From NCBI GenBank assembly GCA_946902985.2, contig OX336389.2, positions 1,012,615,441 through 1,012,679,440 of the forward strand: a DNA stretch of 64,000 nt. Reading direction: 5' to 3'. Positions 54,529 to 64,000 of the stretch are shown in pieces; position 1 is the first letter of the stretch; the number at the start of each line of letters is the position of its first letter. Made by a program: the position numbers and the translations under genes. This stretch comes from Meconema thalassinum. Lineage: Eukaryota; Arthropoda; Insecta; Orthoptera; Tettigoniidae. The notes under the pieces were generated by a model. That model ran no database searches. It was given only the letters and a program-made list of their open reading frames with translations, and had not been told where the DNA came from.

Positions 54529-55435
54529 GTATTGTAGGCCTATATTGATAAATAGCCTATATCTCCATACGACTTAAATCATAAATAGAGATTTCCCGGT
54601 CAATGCATGTGAGATTTTCAAAGTGAAATGCCTTGTCCTGTTCGGATTCCACGTAAAGAGGAAGTCCTCTGTGCCTTATGATCTCTAGATTAACGGTCAC
54701 GTAAAACTATAATCTTCCTTTTATAAATAGAGATTTAAATATTCACTGGCTCCCCTTGCTTATAGACTTCGATTCGTGTTTTTTTTATAGCGTGCATGAA
54801 ACGGTCTTGTTTTAAGGTAAACATAATCAAAGAAAGTTGATACCGGTATTGTTTACCTCAAAATGCATCGCAACGTTTGGTTCTTTTGTAATTTGTCAAT
54901 TTCTTAATACAAATCGTTTCCGTACCCCTTGGAAACGACTTAGGGGTACAGTATTTAAAAGGTTTGAGAATCCCTGTTTTAAGGCCATGAACTGTTTCCA
55001 TTCATCTGGCTAACTTAGGCCTATGACTCAAGAATGTAGAAGTCAGTCACTACAGGTACCACATTCTCCGTCGGGCAGATGTAAGTTGACGATTAATTCT
55101 GATTTCAAGAAACCAACCATAATACGTTTTTGACTGTTAATGTTGTGACATTTTTATTCTTGAAGTATTTGTCCGAGTATTGATGCCTTTGAAAATGGGA
55201 GTCACAAATGTTACATTCACTTCTTCCTGTATATTGACGATTTCTTCCCGTACCGTACTTCTATGGAGATAATTTATACAGATTCCGATATTGTAGGCTT
55301 ATCGTGGTAAACTGGCAATTTTCTTGTGTATGGCCTCTTCCTTATTTTTGTTGTGTTCGTGGTCCACGGAAAAAGCGATGGAACAGTGCCCGGTTTTAAT
55401 CTTGCTCTCTCATCTTCAAATACAAACGCATAAAT

Positions 55436-55708
55436 TCAGAGGTTGTTATCGGTATGTCTATTCAGTTTATAGGTATGAATTATTTCCCTTTGTAAATCAC
55501 ACTTGCCCAACACAGTTTTCGTGAAGTCATCGAGTTGAAAACGATGGGAACACACTTTAATATTTTCGGTCAGATTTTCTTCACCGAAATGTTTCCTTCT
55601 AATAGCATGTAACCATTTCTTCCTCATTTCTTTATTTTGTGAAAATTGGTGACACGAAATCGGATTTCCCTGATTTTTTCAAAGAGGAACACTGCAATAG
55701 CTCGGCAT
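55436..55708 (-). pseudogene. THAP zinc-finger remnant
   Basis: From an ATG at 55,708 the frame reads MPSYCSVPL, a TGA, then KNQGNPISCHQFSQNKEMRK, KWLHAIRRKHF and, after NIKVCSHRFQLDDF, the end. This is the C2CH THAP domain (C-x2-4-C ... C-x2-H); the TGA stands exactly where the second zinc-binding Cys (TGC/TGT) is expected. THAP domains bind transposon ends in P-type and related transposases. Because it lies inside the TIR element, it belongs to that element and not to the P-like transposase to the right. Confidence 0.7.
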
Positions 55709-56167
55709 AGTCACGAAAATAGCAATTTAAACAACTTAAATTCGTGGATATTAGCGGCATGAGAACACAGGAGACAAATGAAGAGCGCCTTGCGCTTACC
55801 CAGTACAACAGCAGTGCGCTCTATCGGTGCTAGTTCTATACATCCCTATTTATAAGCAGCTCGCAATTCTGCACCAGAACATTGGTAGGGGCGACGTGAT
55901 GCGGTCCGCATTACATGGCAACGATAGACTTCGGTATTACTGAAGCCGTTCTGGAGCGCTTGTTCTTCCGACTTACTGAACAAAAATCAATCTTTAAGGT
56001 TACCTGAGAGGTGTAGCCCAATGCTACATAGCCTAAACTATTCCTCTTGAATCAGGCTATCATATATAAAAATAATTTTTCGAATCCGACTGGTAGTTCC
56101 AGAGATTAGCGCGTTTAAACACATAAACAAACACACAAACCCTTCAGCTTTATTACATTAGTATAGA

Positions 56168-57697
56168 TAAAACATCTTGACAACTTCTACATGTACAGTT
56201 TTTCATAATTATTTTACAAATATATCCACCAATATAAACTAGTCCTAACAAAATATTCTCAGATACAATAACATCATTAAACTCAACCTCCACACTTTCA
56301 AAATGTGAAATTTCTTTAGTTTTGAAGCTTTTACAATCCAAGCTCTTGCAATCCACATACTTGCTTAATGAAATATCACTAATAGGGATATCTGCGTGTT
56401 TAACAGAGTAGGCCTACGGTATGCATTTATTACCGTTAGGCCTTTTAATTTTCGTTCTGACTCAAGGACTTGTGTCACTGGAATATGCTAGCTGGCACCA
56501 CTCATTTGCCTGTACTGCCCAAATCTTAATTCTAATTCATCAGTCTGAAATTTTCCTAACAATACACACTTGAATCCTAAACTTGTTTTCAAGAAATTTA
56601 CCAACTCCAAAATAGGTTTTACAATGTTAACTAAAGCTTTTTGAGTTTCATTAGTAAGTTTTCCATGTCGAGTCTCCTCTTTTGGTCTGATCTCCCCTTG
56701 AACAGGCAGATTATCCCACCTAATTAACCAGGTTAAAAACTTGCGCAAAAATAAAACCTTGTCGTCATGAACTGAAAATATTGCGTCACAATGAGGGTCG
56801 TTAAATCTATCGCCTTTGAAAGCATGCTTAACATTAACAATCTTCCACCACTGAAGAATTATTTCTAAAAATACAGCTGTGCTTTTAAAATCATTAGTAT
56901 TTTTTATTTTGTCAAAGTGTTTTAAAGCGGCGACATTTTTTCTCGTCGAACAGTTTAGAACAAAGGTTTACATTTTGTCGCTCTAAAGACGTTGGGTACA
57001 AAACTTTTTGGTTCAGGGCAGGAGCAAGCTTAACAACATTATTCTCTTCTCCTCTATGCAGCTGTTTAAGGTGACCAACACTAGTAAAACATTTTTTGTC
57101 TGACTCAGGGTTGTCCAAGTCAGGGAACACAACAGTTTGTAAGTTATCAGCTTGGTTAATCCAGTTATTTCTTAAGCTTTTAAATAAATGAACAGAATCA
57201 AATATTACAAAAATCTTTTGCGTTTCGTCAAATGGGTTTGCAAAAGTGGTTTGTATATTGCCTTTGCATAGCTTTTCAAATAGGTTCCTGTTAACACCGT
57301 TATTATCCGAAATTATGCTTACTACCTTATAACCTATATCTGTTAATACTTTAAGGACTTGCAAAGTTAGTTCTTCTTAGAAATGAGACGTTAGGTTCTT
57401 ACACGGAAACAAACCAACAACGTCTTTATTTGTTTTAAGAATAGATGACAACATAAAAGTTTGTACAGTTGTAGCTAATGTAGTGTTATTTTCTCCACTT
57501 TTACTACTGAAAGCAACTCCCTCTACCTTTTCTCCTTTATAGTTAAGCTCAGGTGTTACATAGACTTCATCCAGCAACAAGTTACAAAATCTTTCATGTT
57601 CACTTAATAATTTTAGTTTCTTTTTCAAGTAATTCCAATGCGAATCGTCTATACTCGAATTTCCCGTGCCTGGTTTGCAGTAAAAGACTGTAAATAT
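56168..57697 (-). pseudogene. P-element/THAP9-like transposase, cut by Gypsy and Helitron insertions
   Basis: The minus strand carries most of the catalytic part. First RNase H block: FCNLLLDEVYVTPELNYKG (Asp in LLLDEV, about 57,570). Then VVSIISDNNGVNRNLFEKL (second Asp, about 57,310), the GTP-binding-insert region with IFVIFDSVHLFKSLRNNW (about 57,195-57,215), and FQTDELELRFGQYRQMSG with the Glu/Arg-Phe-Gly block (about 56,500-56,550). The C-terminus reads LVYIGGYICKIIMKNC with a Cys pair. One TAA (57,377-57,379) and frameshifts near 56,938 and 56,480 break it. The N-terminal THAP domain is absent because the Gypsy LTR begins at 57,698; it should lie beyond the right edge of the window. Confidence 0.8.
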
Positions 57698-58499
57698 TGT
57701 TACGTGCCACCCCCCCAGTGACACTTTTGTTAACTGGATTACAGTGGGTTGAAGCACAACACAGATTGTTCCTTTAAAGAAATAATTAACTTTATTGCGG
57801 TCAGAAAGATACACTACTCATCAGCAAATACAAGCAATTAGAACCTTACTCCAGTTTCCTCAAGTCTCTTCCTTATGGAGAGCTCTTGCCCTCTTTCACT
57901 TGTCAACAAACGACAGACGTTAATCCGTCCTAATGAGTCCGGTGGCCTTGACAGAAACTAACTGCACCTCTTCCTTATGTACACAAACTACAGTTACTTA
58001 CGATAACCTGCTACACACTGCTTCGCTGTCCACGAGCTGGGAAACAATGCCACTGGATTTCGTAACTCGCACGGCACTTCACCACAATACCCCTGTCGCT
58101 CAGTGAAATCACACTCGCTCAAAACACAGGCAGTCCCCTGTATGCTTCTCACTCCCTCGCTGTCAAGAGAATCGGCTTCACTAAGGGTTTCGCAAGTCAC
58201 CACACTTCTGTCGCTCAGGATAAACGCTCGCACTAGCTCGTAAAACACACACACCCTGCTTGACAGGTCGCTCTTATATAGCAGGCCGGTGACTCAATAA
58301 ATGCTTCTAGACCCATCCAGGGTTCACGGCTTCTCGAGGTTTCCATCACTGGCTGAGTCACGAATATTCTGGACCATCCCTTTGTCCTAGTAGTCCTGTT
58401 GCATAAGGCGCACGCAATACACTCAGGCAGAGCACAGCCCAGCCCGGGGGCAGTTGTGACTCATGCGGCGAGCGATGAAACAAACTCACAGCCGTAACA
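57698..58499 (-). repeat. 3' LTR of the Gypsy element
   Basis: 802 bp with ends TGTTACGTGCC and GCCGTAACA on the plus strand, that is TGTTACGG...CACGTAACA on the minus strand. Minus-strand TATATAAGAG at 58,271-58,280 is a likely promoter box and AATAAA at 57,791-57,796 a likely poly(A) signal. Reading frames in it are not coding. Confidence 0.85.
58271..58280 (-). promoter_or_regulatory. TATA box of the Gypsy LTR
   Basis: The minus strand reads TATATAAGAG within the LTR, followed by GCGACCTGTCAAGC. The position fits a U3/R promoter; the function is inferred. Confidence 0.5.
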
Positions 58500-58513
58500 C
58501 CACCCCCTTCCTA
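58500..58513 (-). other. Gypsy polypurine tract
   Basis: The minus strand reads AGGAAGGGGGTGG directly before the LTR start TGTTACGG. Confidence 0.85.
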
Positions 58514-58531
58514 AAAGGCTGATCGTCCCGA

Positions 58532-61500
58532 TCAATCATTGGTCCGTCTGTGTCCCTCCGTAGGCTGCCAGGCGATCTCGATGCACGATCTTCATCTTCG
58601 CCCTTGGGCTCCGCTGGATCCTGTAGACGACATCGTTGATCCGTTTCACGACTCAGTACGGGCCCTCCCAGGACTTCTGCAGTTTGGGTGACAGGCCTTT
58701 CTTCCGTAATGGGTTGAAGAGCCAGACCAGGTCATCCTCGTGGAATCCGCCGGCATCCGTCTGTTGGTCGTATCGGGTCTTCATTCGGTCGGTCTCGATC
58801 CGCAGCTTCCTCCTCGCGAACGCGTGCACGTCCTCCAGTTGGTCGACCAGTTCTTGACAATACTGGCTTACCGGGACCGGATCATTCCCAGGTCGGCCGA
58901 AGGCAAGATCGACGGGTAGACGGAGCTCCCTCCCAAACATGGCCCGGGCTGGTGTGCACCCGGTGGCTTCATGCACGGCGGCGCGGTAGGCCAGGAGAAA
59001 TAGTGGAAGATGTTTGTCCCAATCCCTCTGGTGCTCGCTGACGACTATTCGGAGATGGTTCTCGATGGTGCGATTGAATCGCTCTACCATCCCGTCGACT
59101 GAGGGTGTAGCGGCGTCGTCCTTGTCTTCCGAATTCCCAGCAGCAGGCATAGGTTCTGGAACACCTGCAACTCGAAGTTCCTCCCTTGGTCGGAGTGCAG
59201 CTCCAGGGGTACTCCGTACCGGCTGACGAATTCCTTCACCAGGGTTTCTGCGATCGTCGCGGCTTCTTTGTTAGGGAGCGCATACGCCTCCGGCCATTTG
59301 GTGAAGTAGTCGCTGACGACCAATATGTAGCGGTTCCCTGCCTCGCTCAACGGGAATGGCCCAGCAACATCGATGACCACTCTCTCCATGGGGCCGCCCA
59401 CGTTGTAGGTCTTCAGTGGACCCCGTCGTCTTCGTCCTGGGCCCTTGCTGGCTGTACAATCGTGGCACCTCGCGCAGTGGTTCTCCACGTCTGTTCGGCA
59501 TCCGATCCAGTAGAACCGCTCCCTCAGCTTCTCCAGGGTCTTCTTTATCCCTAGGTGTCCACCAGATGATCCTCCATGGACTTCCTTCAGGACTTCCTCC
59601 GTCATAGCCTTTGGAACGACGACTTGTTCCCGAGATGTCTTCCCGTCGGTGCTCTCCCAGGTACGGCAGATGAGGCCATCCATTACAACCAGCGAGTCCC
59701 ACTGCGCCCAGTAGGACTTAAACCTTGGGCTGCAGTCACTCACAATATTCCACCCGGGTCTGGGGACACAGGCCCTCTTCCATTCGGCAAGCAGTCCCAG
59801 GTCATCATCTTCCGCTTGCTCCCTCGTGAAAGATTCGCGGCTCCAGCTCCCTTGAATTTCCACGGTAGTCCTTCGGCACTGTATCCCGGTGCTCTCCTCC
59901 CTTCGGGCACAGAAGGTGCAGTCTTCGGGGCACGGTCTTCGTGACAGGGCGTCGGTGTTAGAATGCAGTTGGCCTTTCCTGTGCTGGATCTCAAAGTTGT
60001 ACTGTTGAAGCCTCTCTAACCACCGCGCGAGTTGACCCTCGGGCTGCTTAAAGTTCAGGAGCCACCGCAGAGATGCATGGTCGGTCCTGATAAGAAATTC
60101 TTGCCCGTACAGGTACTTGTGGAAGTGTTCAATGGTCTTCACGATGGCGAGCAGCTCCTTCCTGGTGACGCAGTAGTTCCTCTCTGGCTTTGACAAGGCT
60201 TTGCTGAAGTAGGCCACTACTCTCTCCTCGCCGTCCACTATTTGCGACAGGATTCCCCCTATACCAAAGTCGCTGGCATCGGTGTCGACGATGAACATTG
60301 TTCCAGGTCTGGGGTAGGCCAGAATAGGTGCGGTGCACAGAGCCTGCTTGAGTTGTTCGAAGGCACTGTGGCATTCTGCTGTCCACGTGAAGAGTTGGTC
60401 CTTCTCAGTCAGTCGATGCAGTGGTTTGGCGATGTCAGCGAATCCTCACACGAAGCGACGGTAATAAGTGCAGAGTCCCAGGAAGCTTCGTAGTTGGGAC
60501 TTGTCCTTCGGAACTGGCCACTCCTTCACAGCTGCGGTCTTCTCTGGGTCGGTGCGCACCCCTTCCTCGGAGACGATATGCCCAAGGTACTGGACCTGCT
60601 TCTGGAAGAGCTGACACTTCTTGGGGCTCAACTTCAGCTGGGCAGCCCGTAGCTTCATCAAGATCTCCTTCTGGTTGCTGTAGTGCTCCTCGAAGCTTCT
60701 TCCCAGAACGATGACGTCGTCTAGGTAGACCAGGCAGGTCTTCCAGTGTAGTCCCCTCAGAATGGACTCCATTAATCTTTCGAAGGTCGCAGGGGCGTTG
60801 CACAGACCGAATGGCATGACGGTGAACTGCCAGAGCCCGCTGCCCACAGAGAACGCCATTTTCTCGCGGTCCTTAGGGTGGACCTCCACCTGCCAGTAGC
60901 CACTCTTCAAATCCAAGGTGGAGAACCATCTTGATCCTGATATGGTGTCTAGCGTGTCGTCGATCCGGGGTAGAGGGTAGCTGTCCTTCTTCGTGACGTC
61001 GTTCACCCGCCTGTAGTCCACGCAGAACCTGGTGGAACCATCCTTCTTCTTCACTAGCACGACCGGAGAACTCCAAGGACTATGTGATGGCTCGATCACC
61101 CCTTGCTCCTTCATCTCTTCTACCATCCGGTCGACTTCGGCTTGCTTGGCGAGCTGGACACGTCGGAATGGGGCCTAATCGGTGCGCTGTTCCCAACGTC
61201 GATTCTGTGCTGAACCAAGCTTGTCCTGCCGAAATCTTTGCTCCCCACGGAGAAGACATCCTGGAATTCATGTAGCAGGTCCCGAAGTTGGCGTGATTGT
61301 TCCTCGTCTAAATGGTCCTGGGATCCTTGGTACAGCTTCTGTAGTTCTTCTGGCAGGGCGCGTCTTCTTCGGTAGTCCGTCTGCAGGTGTCCGTCCGTCG
61401 TGTCTGTGACGCGGGCAATCCATGTAACGGGCTCGCAGACTCCTAGGTTGGTGTCCCGGTGAACCGTAATATCGTAGTCGTTCAGGTTGGACAGGCGGAC

Positions 61501-61947
61501 GTACGGCCGAGACGTCGTGTTGATGAGGGTCTTGGCAACTAGCAATCCTTTTGTCTGGATGTCCTCATATTTTGGCTCGATGACATTCGCCACTCCCTCA
61601 GCTGATCCGTCGACAATTACGGCAGCGCTAACTTCCGTCCTGGCGGGAAGGATGACGTCCTCTCTCAGCCTTACTCGTCGTGCAGTGATGGCCTCGTGTG
61701 CTGGTTGCAAAGCAAGTTCCTCACCTCCGAAGTGCAGAGTGTTGGTACTCAGATCCAAGATGATGTTGTTCTGGTCCAGGAAGTCCAGTCCGATGATCAC
61801 TTCATTTGATACGCCAGCTACAAGCACTGGATGCTTTATCGCCCGTCGACCAATGACGAACTCCAGTGATGCTTCGCCATGTACCGGTGCGGTCTCTCCG
61901 GTCGCGGTTATTAGCTGGAGGTTCCTTTGTGTGGGTTGCACTCTCCA
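58532..61947 (-). pseudogene. pol: Gypsy pol: protease end, RT, RNase H, integrase
   Basis: Frames in order: GLDFLDQNNIILDL and GGEELAL (post-protease, 61,941-61,120). RT 61,126-60,446 has VIEPSHSPWSSPVVLVKKKD, RFCVDYRRVNDVT, FSTLDLKSGYWQV (first Asp), FGLCNAPATFERLM and LVYLDDVIVLG (YLDD). RNase H (from 60,300) has VDTDASDFGIGGIL and RTDHASLRWLL. Integrase has the HHCC zinc region (HLGIKKTLEKLR, CARCHDC), VIDVAGPF, ELHSDQGRNFE and VERFNRTIENHL, all three acidic residues kept. Lesions: frameshift near 61,150, TGA after CTYYRRFV (60,446), frameshift near 59,100 and TGA after KSWEGPY (58,650). No chromodomain. With about four lesions in 3.4 kb this is a recent corpse. Confidence 0.9.
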
Positions 61948-62253
61948 CTACGGGATCACGGTGGGACTGACGATGGTCCTCGATGCTCCCGTGTCGATTA
62001 GCATGGGCCAGCTCTCTCCGTTGACGACTCCGTCGACCATCAGGCTGCTATTATCCCTCCGTAACTGCGTCACACGAACTTGGACTGCCGGGGCTTGACG
62101 ACTGTCACAAGCCAACCTTTGCCCCCCAAGGCTGGCTGATACTTGCTTTCCTGGGCCGCGCCGTTTCCCTACGACTGACTGTCCCGACGGAAATCCTTGG
62201 CGGCGGCGATCACCGCAGTCCTTGCTCAGGTGGCCTCTCTTACGGCTGGTCAT
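61948..62253 (-). pseudogene. Gypsy Gag zinc-knuckle end and protease active site
   Basis: The frame shows KRGHLSKDC (zinc knuckle; the second Cys of CX2C appears as Ser, codon AGC) and WPMLIDTGASRTIVSP with the retropepsin triad DTG (about 61,990). It ends at a TAG after PTVIP and continues in frame as WRVQPTQRNL. Confidence 0.8.
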
Positions 62254-63654
62254 GCAGGTCGGTAGTCCTCTTCGGGGCGCCTCTCCGGATGTCCTTCGGC
62301 TACGTTTTTGTTGGTGGTACTGCGACTCTTGAAGAACCGGCCTAGCGCCTCCATCAGTTCATCGGCCAGGGGCTTGGTCTTTTCGGCTTTGGCTGGTTCG
62401 TCGACGTCCACTTGACGCACCCGCGCGTGCATTCTAGATGCCTGTTTAGCCGTCTCGAACTCAAGTGCGTGGCTCAGCGTATCTGCCAGAGTTTTATTGC
62501 ACGCGAGTCGCCGCGCCTGTTGAGTGTCCGAGTCCCGTAGCCCGTCGGTGAAGGTCTGCGTCGCAATCTGTTCCAGAAAGTCGGCCGGCGCTGTTGGATA
62601 GGCGAGCCTTACAAGGCGTGCGATGTCCATCTCGAACTCCTGCAGGGTTTCCGCGTTCTTTTGTACCCGGGTCCGGAGCTGCATCTGGTAGGCCTGCTGA
62701 AAATGGCTATCTCCATATCGGGACTCCATATGAGCGATTAGTGAAGCGTAGTCCTGGGATCCAAACGGGATGGCCTGAAGGACGTTAAGGGCGTCCCGTC
62801 TCAGCGGTACAATGAGAGCTGTAGCCTTTTCCGTGCTGTTGTTTATGGAACAGGCTGCCTCGAACTGACGTAAGTAGGTGCTCCACGGGACCTTTCCGTC
62901 GAAGATTGGGGGCGTCACTCTCCTATGTCCCGTTCCTGATATTCCCGGTGTAACGGTGGGCGGGCGTTGGCGCAGCTCGGCAACTTCCTCTTGTAGAGCG
63001 TCGAATCTCGCTTCCATCCCCGTCGGCGGGCGTTGGCTCAGCTATTTCCTTTTGTAAAGCGTTGAATTTCTCTTCCACCTCCGTCAGTGGGCGTTGGCGC
63101 AGCTCGGCAACTTCCTTTTGTAAGGCGTTGAATTTCTCCTCCACCCCCATCAGCGGGCGTTGGCGCAGCTCAGCAACTTCCACTTGTAAGGCGTCGAACT
63201 TCTTTTCAAATGCCGTGACTTCCTCGCGCAGACCCTGTTCTAATTTCCTTTGGCTTTCCTCTAATTTCGTCAGCAGACACTCTTCCAGATTTTTCTGGCC
63301 ATCCAGAAATTTGGCGGTTAGGTCTTCTACTAACTTATTCTGGCTGTGCTCCATCTTCCTCTGGCTCTCCTCTAATTTCGCAGTTAGGTCCTCGGTTAAC
63401 TTATTCTGACCGTCTTCTAATTTGGCAGTTAGGTCCTCGGCTAAATTCTTCTGGCCGTCTTCTAGTTTGGCAGTTAGGTCCTCGGCTAACATTTTCTGGC
63501 CGTCCTCCATTTTCTTCTTGCCGTCCTCCATCTTCTTCTGCCCGTCCTCCATCTTCTTCTGGCCGTCCTCCATCTTGGCTTCCATGCCACTTAACATTTC
63601 TAGCAATGCTGCAAATTGCGCTTCCATTTTAGATGTTTGTCTTGTAAAGGGCAT
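62250..63654 (-). pseudogene. gag: Gypsy Gag with expanded N-terminal coiled-coil repeats
   Basis: The frame starts at MPFTRQTSKMEAQFAALLEM (63,654). Residues 15-140 are charged repeats of MEDGQKK and then LAEDLTAKLEDGQKN units of 15 residues; residues 140-230 contain VEEKFNALQKEVAELRQRP units of about 26 residues. Both predict a long coiled coil. A frameshift near 63,035 separates the rest, which has TPPIFDGKVPWSTYLRQFEA, FGSQDYASLIAHMESRYG and LVRLAYPTAPADFLEQIA, a Retrotrans_gag capsid pattern. A stop at 62,250 precedes the zinc-knuckle frame. The coiled-coil repeats are also visible as 45-bp and 78-bp DNA repeats (63,000-63,560), so slippage can change their number. Confidence 0.85.
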
Positions 63655-63675
63655 GCACTCACAGGAAAATTACCG

Positions 63676-64000
63676 GGTGAGTTAGCCGTGGTGGTTACGG
63701 CATGACTGATGGCAGTCGCTCACATCCGGGAGGCGAGGATGTTCGAATCCCCCCGCCGGCAACCTTGAAGATGGTCTTCTGTGGTTTCCCATCTTCCTTC
63801 CAGGCAAATGCCGGGGTTGGTCCCTAACTATAGGCCACAGCCGCTACCTTCCAACTCCTCGTCCTTACATTCCAACTTCCCACCTTCCCTCCCCAGCGGT
63901 ACTTGTAGCTCACCCATTGGGTGTCCGTCTCGAAGCAGCTACAAAACTGGCGAGCCGAACATGTCCTCGGACACTCCCGGCACTAAAAGCCATACGCTAA
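63676..64000 (+). mobile_element. tRNA-derived SINE at the right edge
   Basis: The sequence begins near GGGTGAGTTAGCCGTGGTGG (A-box-like TAGCCGTGGTGGTTACGG), has the B box GTTCGAATCC (about 63,742-63,751) and a body with CAAATGCCGGGGTTGG and AGGCCACAGCCGCTACCTTCC (read in two blocks). It ends at CACTAAAAGCCATACGC, a form I know from the end of common insect SINEs. It lies just upstream of the Gypsy gag start, so it probably inserted in the Gypsy leader; the other flank is outside the window. Confidence 0.8.

Larger units (their letters stand above)
54157..55848. mobile_element. TIR transposon with SAP and THAP coding remnants, internally deleted
   Basis: Terminal inverted repeats TAGGGATGTA/TACATCCCTA extend as an imperfect pair of about 70 bp, with TGGGTAAGCGCAAGGC near the inner end of both. 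Helitron copy 1 shows the uninterrupted sequence (GCAATTTATAAG), which fixes the ends. A SAP-motif frame points right from the left end and a THAP zinc-finger frame points left from the right end, so the two face each other. The catalytic parts are gone. A two-gene layout with SAP/THAP proteins suggests an ISL2EU- or IS4EU-like element, but this is inference. Confidence 0.65.
53915..56167 (-). mobile_element. Non-autonomous Helitron, copy 2
   Basis: On the minus strand it starts TCTATACTAATGTAATAAAG and ends CCGGGCGAAGCCGGGCACTA, CTGCTAG. The ends are TC and CTAG, a CCGG-based palindrome lies close to the 3' end, and insertion is between A 53,914 and T 56,168 without duplication. Both ends match Helitron copy 1 over more than 100 bp. 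The 128-bp array is absent; instead a 1.7 kb TIR transposon lies within. No Rep/helicase. Confidence 0.8.
57698..63675 (-). mobile_element. Gypsy LTR retrotransposon (3' LTR, pol, gag; 5' LTR outside the window)
   Basis: Minus-strand order: gag (63,654-62,250), protease, RT, RNase H, integrase, polypurine tract, 3' LTR (57,698-58,499). Integrase after RNase H is the Gypsy order. The interruption of the P-like transposase frame at TGTTACG fixes the insertion point. Few stops and frameshifts are present per kilobase compared with the copia copies, so the element is younger. Its base composition is clearly more G+C-rich than the neighbours. Confidence 0.9.

Noticed and set aside
57994..58254. 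86-codon minus-strand frame near 58.1 kb
   Set aside because: Lies wholly within the Gypsy 3' LTR and resembles no protein.
59186..59944. Several 60-122 codon plus-strand frames across 58.6-62.1 kb
   Set aside because: Antisense shadows of the Gypsy pol frames; GC-rich composition removes stops on the opposite strand.

Overview
Eukaryotic, almost certainly insect, genomic DNA built nearly entirely of transposable elements, most of them old, broken and inserted into one another. The element mix (Ty1/copia, BEL/Pao and Gypsy LTR retrotransposons, Jockey/CR1-type LINEs, mariner, Tc1, pogo/Tigger, hAT with a DUF4371-type core, P-element/THAP9-like transposase, Helitrons, tRNA-derived SINEs) and short runs of the insect telomere motif TTAGG (about 18,300 and 53,860) fit a large, repeat-rich insect genome. 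I found no convincing host gene, rRNA gene, functional tRNA gene or CRISPR array.

Layout. 0.7-4.2 kb: decayed hAT transposon, split by a 1.4 kb element with short inverted ends. 4.4-10.3 kb: 5'-truncated copia element (copy A), interrupted by a LINE 3' end that itself holds a Tc1-like element. 10.3-23.2 kb: BEL/Pao element split at the RT/RNase H boundary by a probable solo long LTR (12.3-21.1 kb). That LTR is in turn split by a 6.06 kb element with 757-bp terminal inverted repeats and a perfect 6-bp target duplication, the hallmarks of a Polinton/Maverick-type insertion, but with no Polinton genes. 23.7-25.2 kb: second copy of the AGCCTA-ended element. 25.5-28.25 kb: LINE with a (TATC)n tail. 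28.25-29.3 kb: pogo-like transposase remnant.

29.7-47.5 kb is one nested stack. A coiled-coil, gag-like reading frame is cut by a complete copia element (copy B, 5-bp duplication, both LTRs and PBS visible). That copia is cut by a Helitron (31.9-33.8 kb) and by a probable solo long LTR (35.5-46.3 kb, 4-bp duplication GTAC). The solo LTR is cut by a gag-only LTR retrotransposon with 1.65 kb LTRs (36.9-44.2 kb, 5-bp duplication CCAGT) and by a tRNA-derived SINE.

47.9-49.9 kb: second LINE with a long open RT frame. 50.3-52.5 kb: inverted-repeat (foldback) element carrying a mariner inserted at TA. 52.8-53.1 kb: small MITE. 53.7-53.9 kb: SINE-like repeat with a TTAGG tail. 53.9-56.2 kb: second Helitron, holding a TIR transposon with SAP and THAP coding remnants. 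56.2-57.7 kb: P-element-like transposase, cut by a Gypsy retrotransposon (3' LTR at 57.7-58.5 kb, pol and gag to 63.65 kb, minus strand). A SINE fills the last 0.3 kb.

The copies of each element do not act together as a pathway; the main information is the insertion order, read from target duplications and interrupted reading frames. All calls rest on reading sequence and translations by eye; no database search was run.
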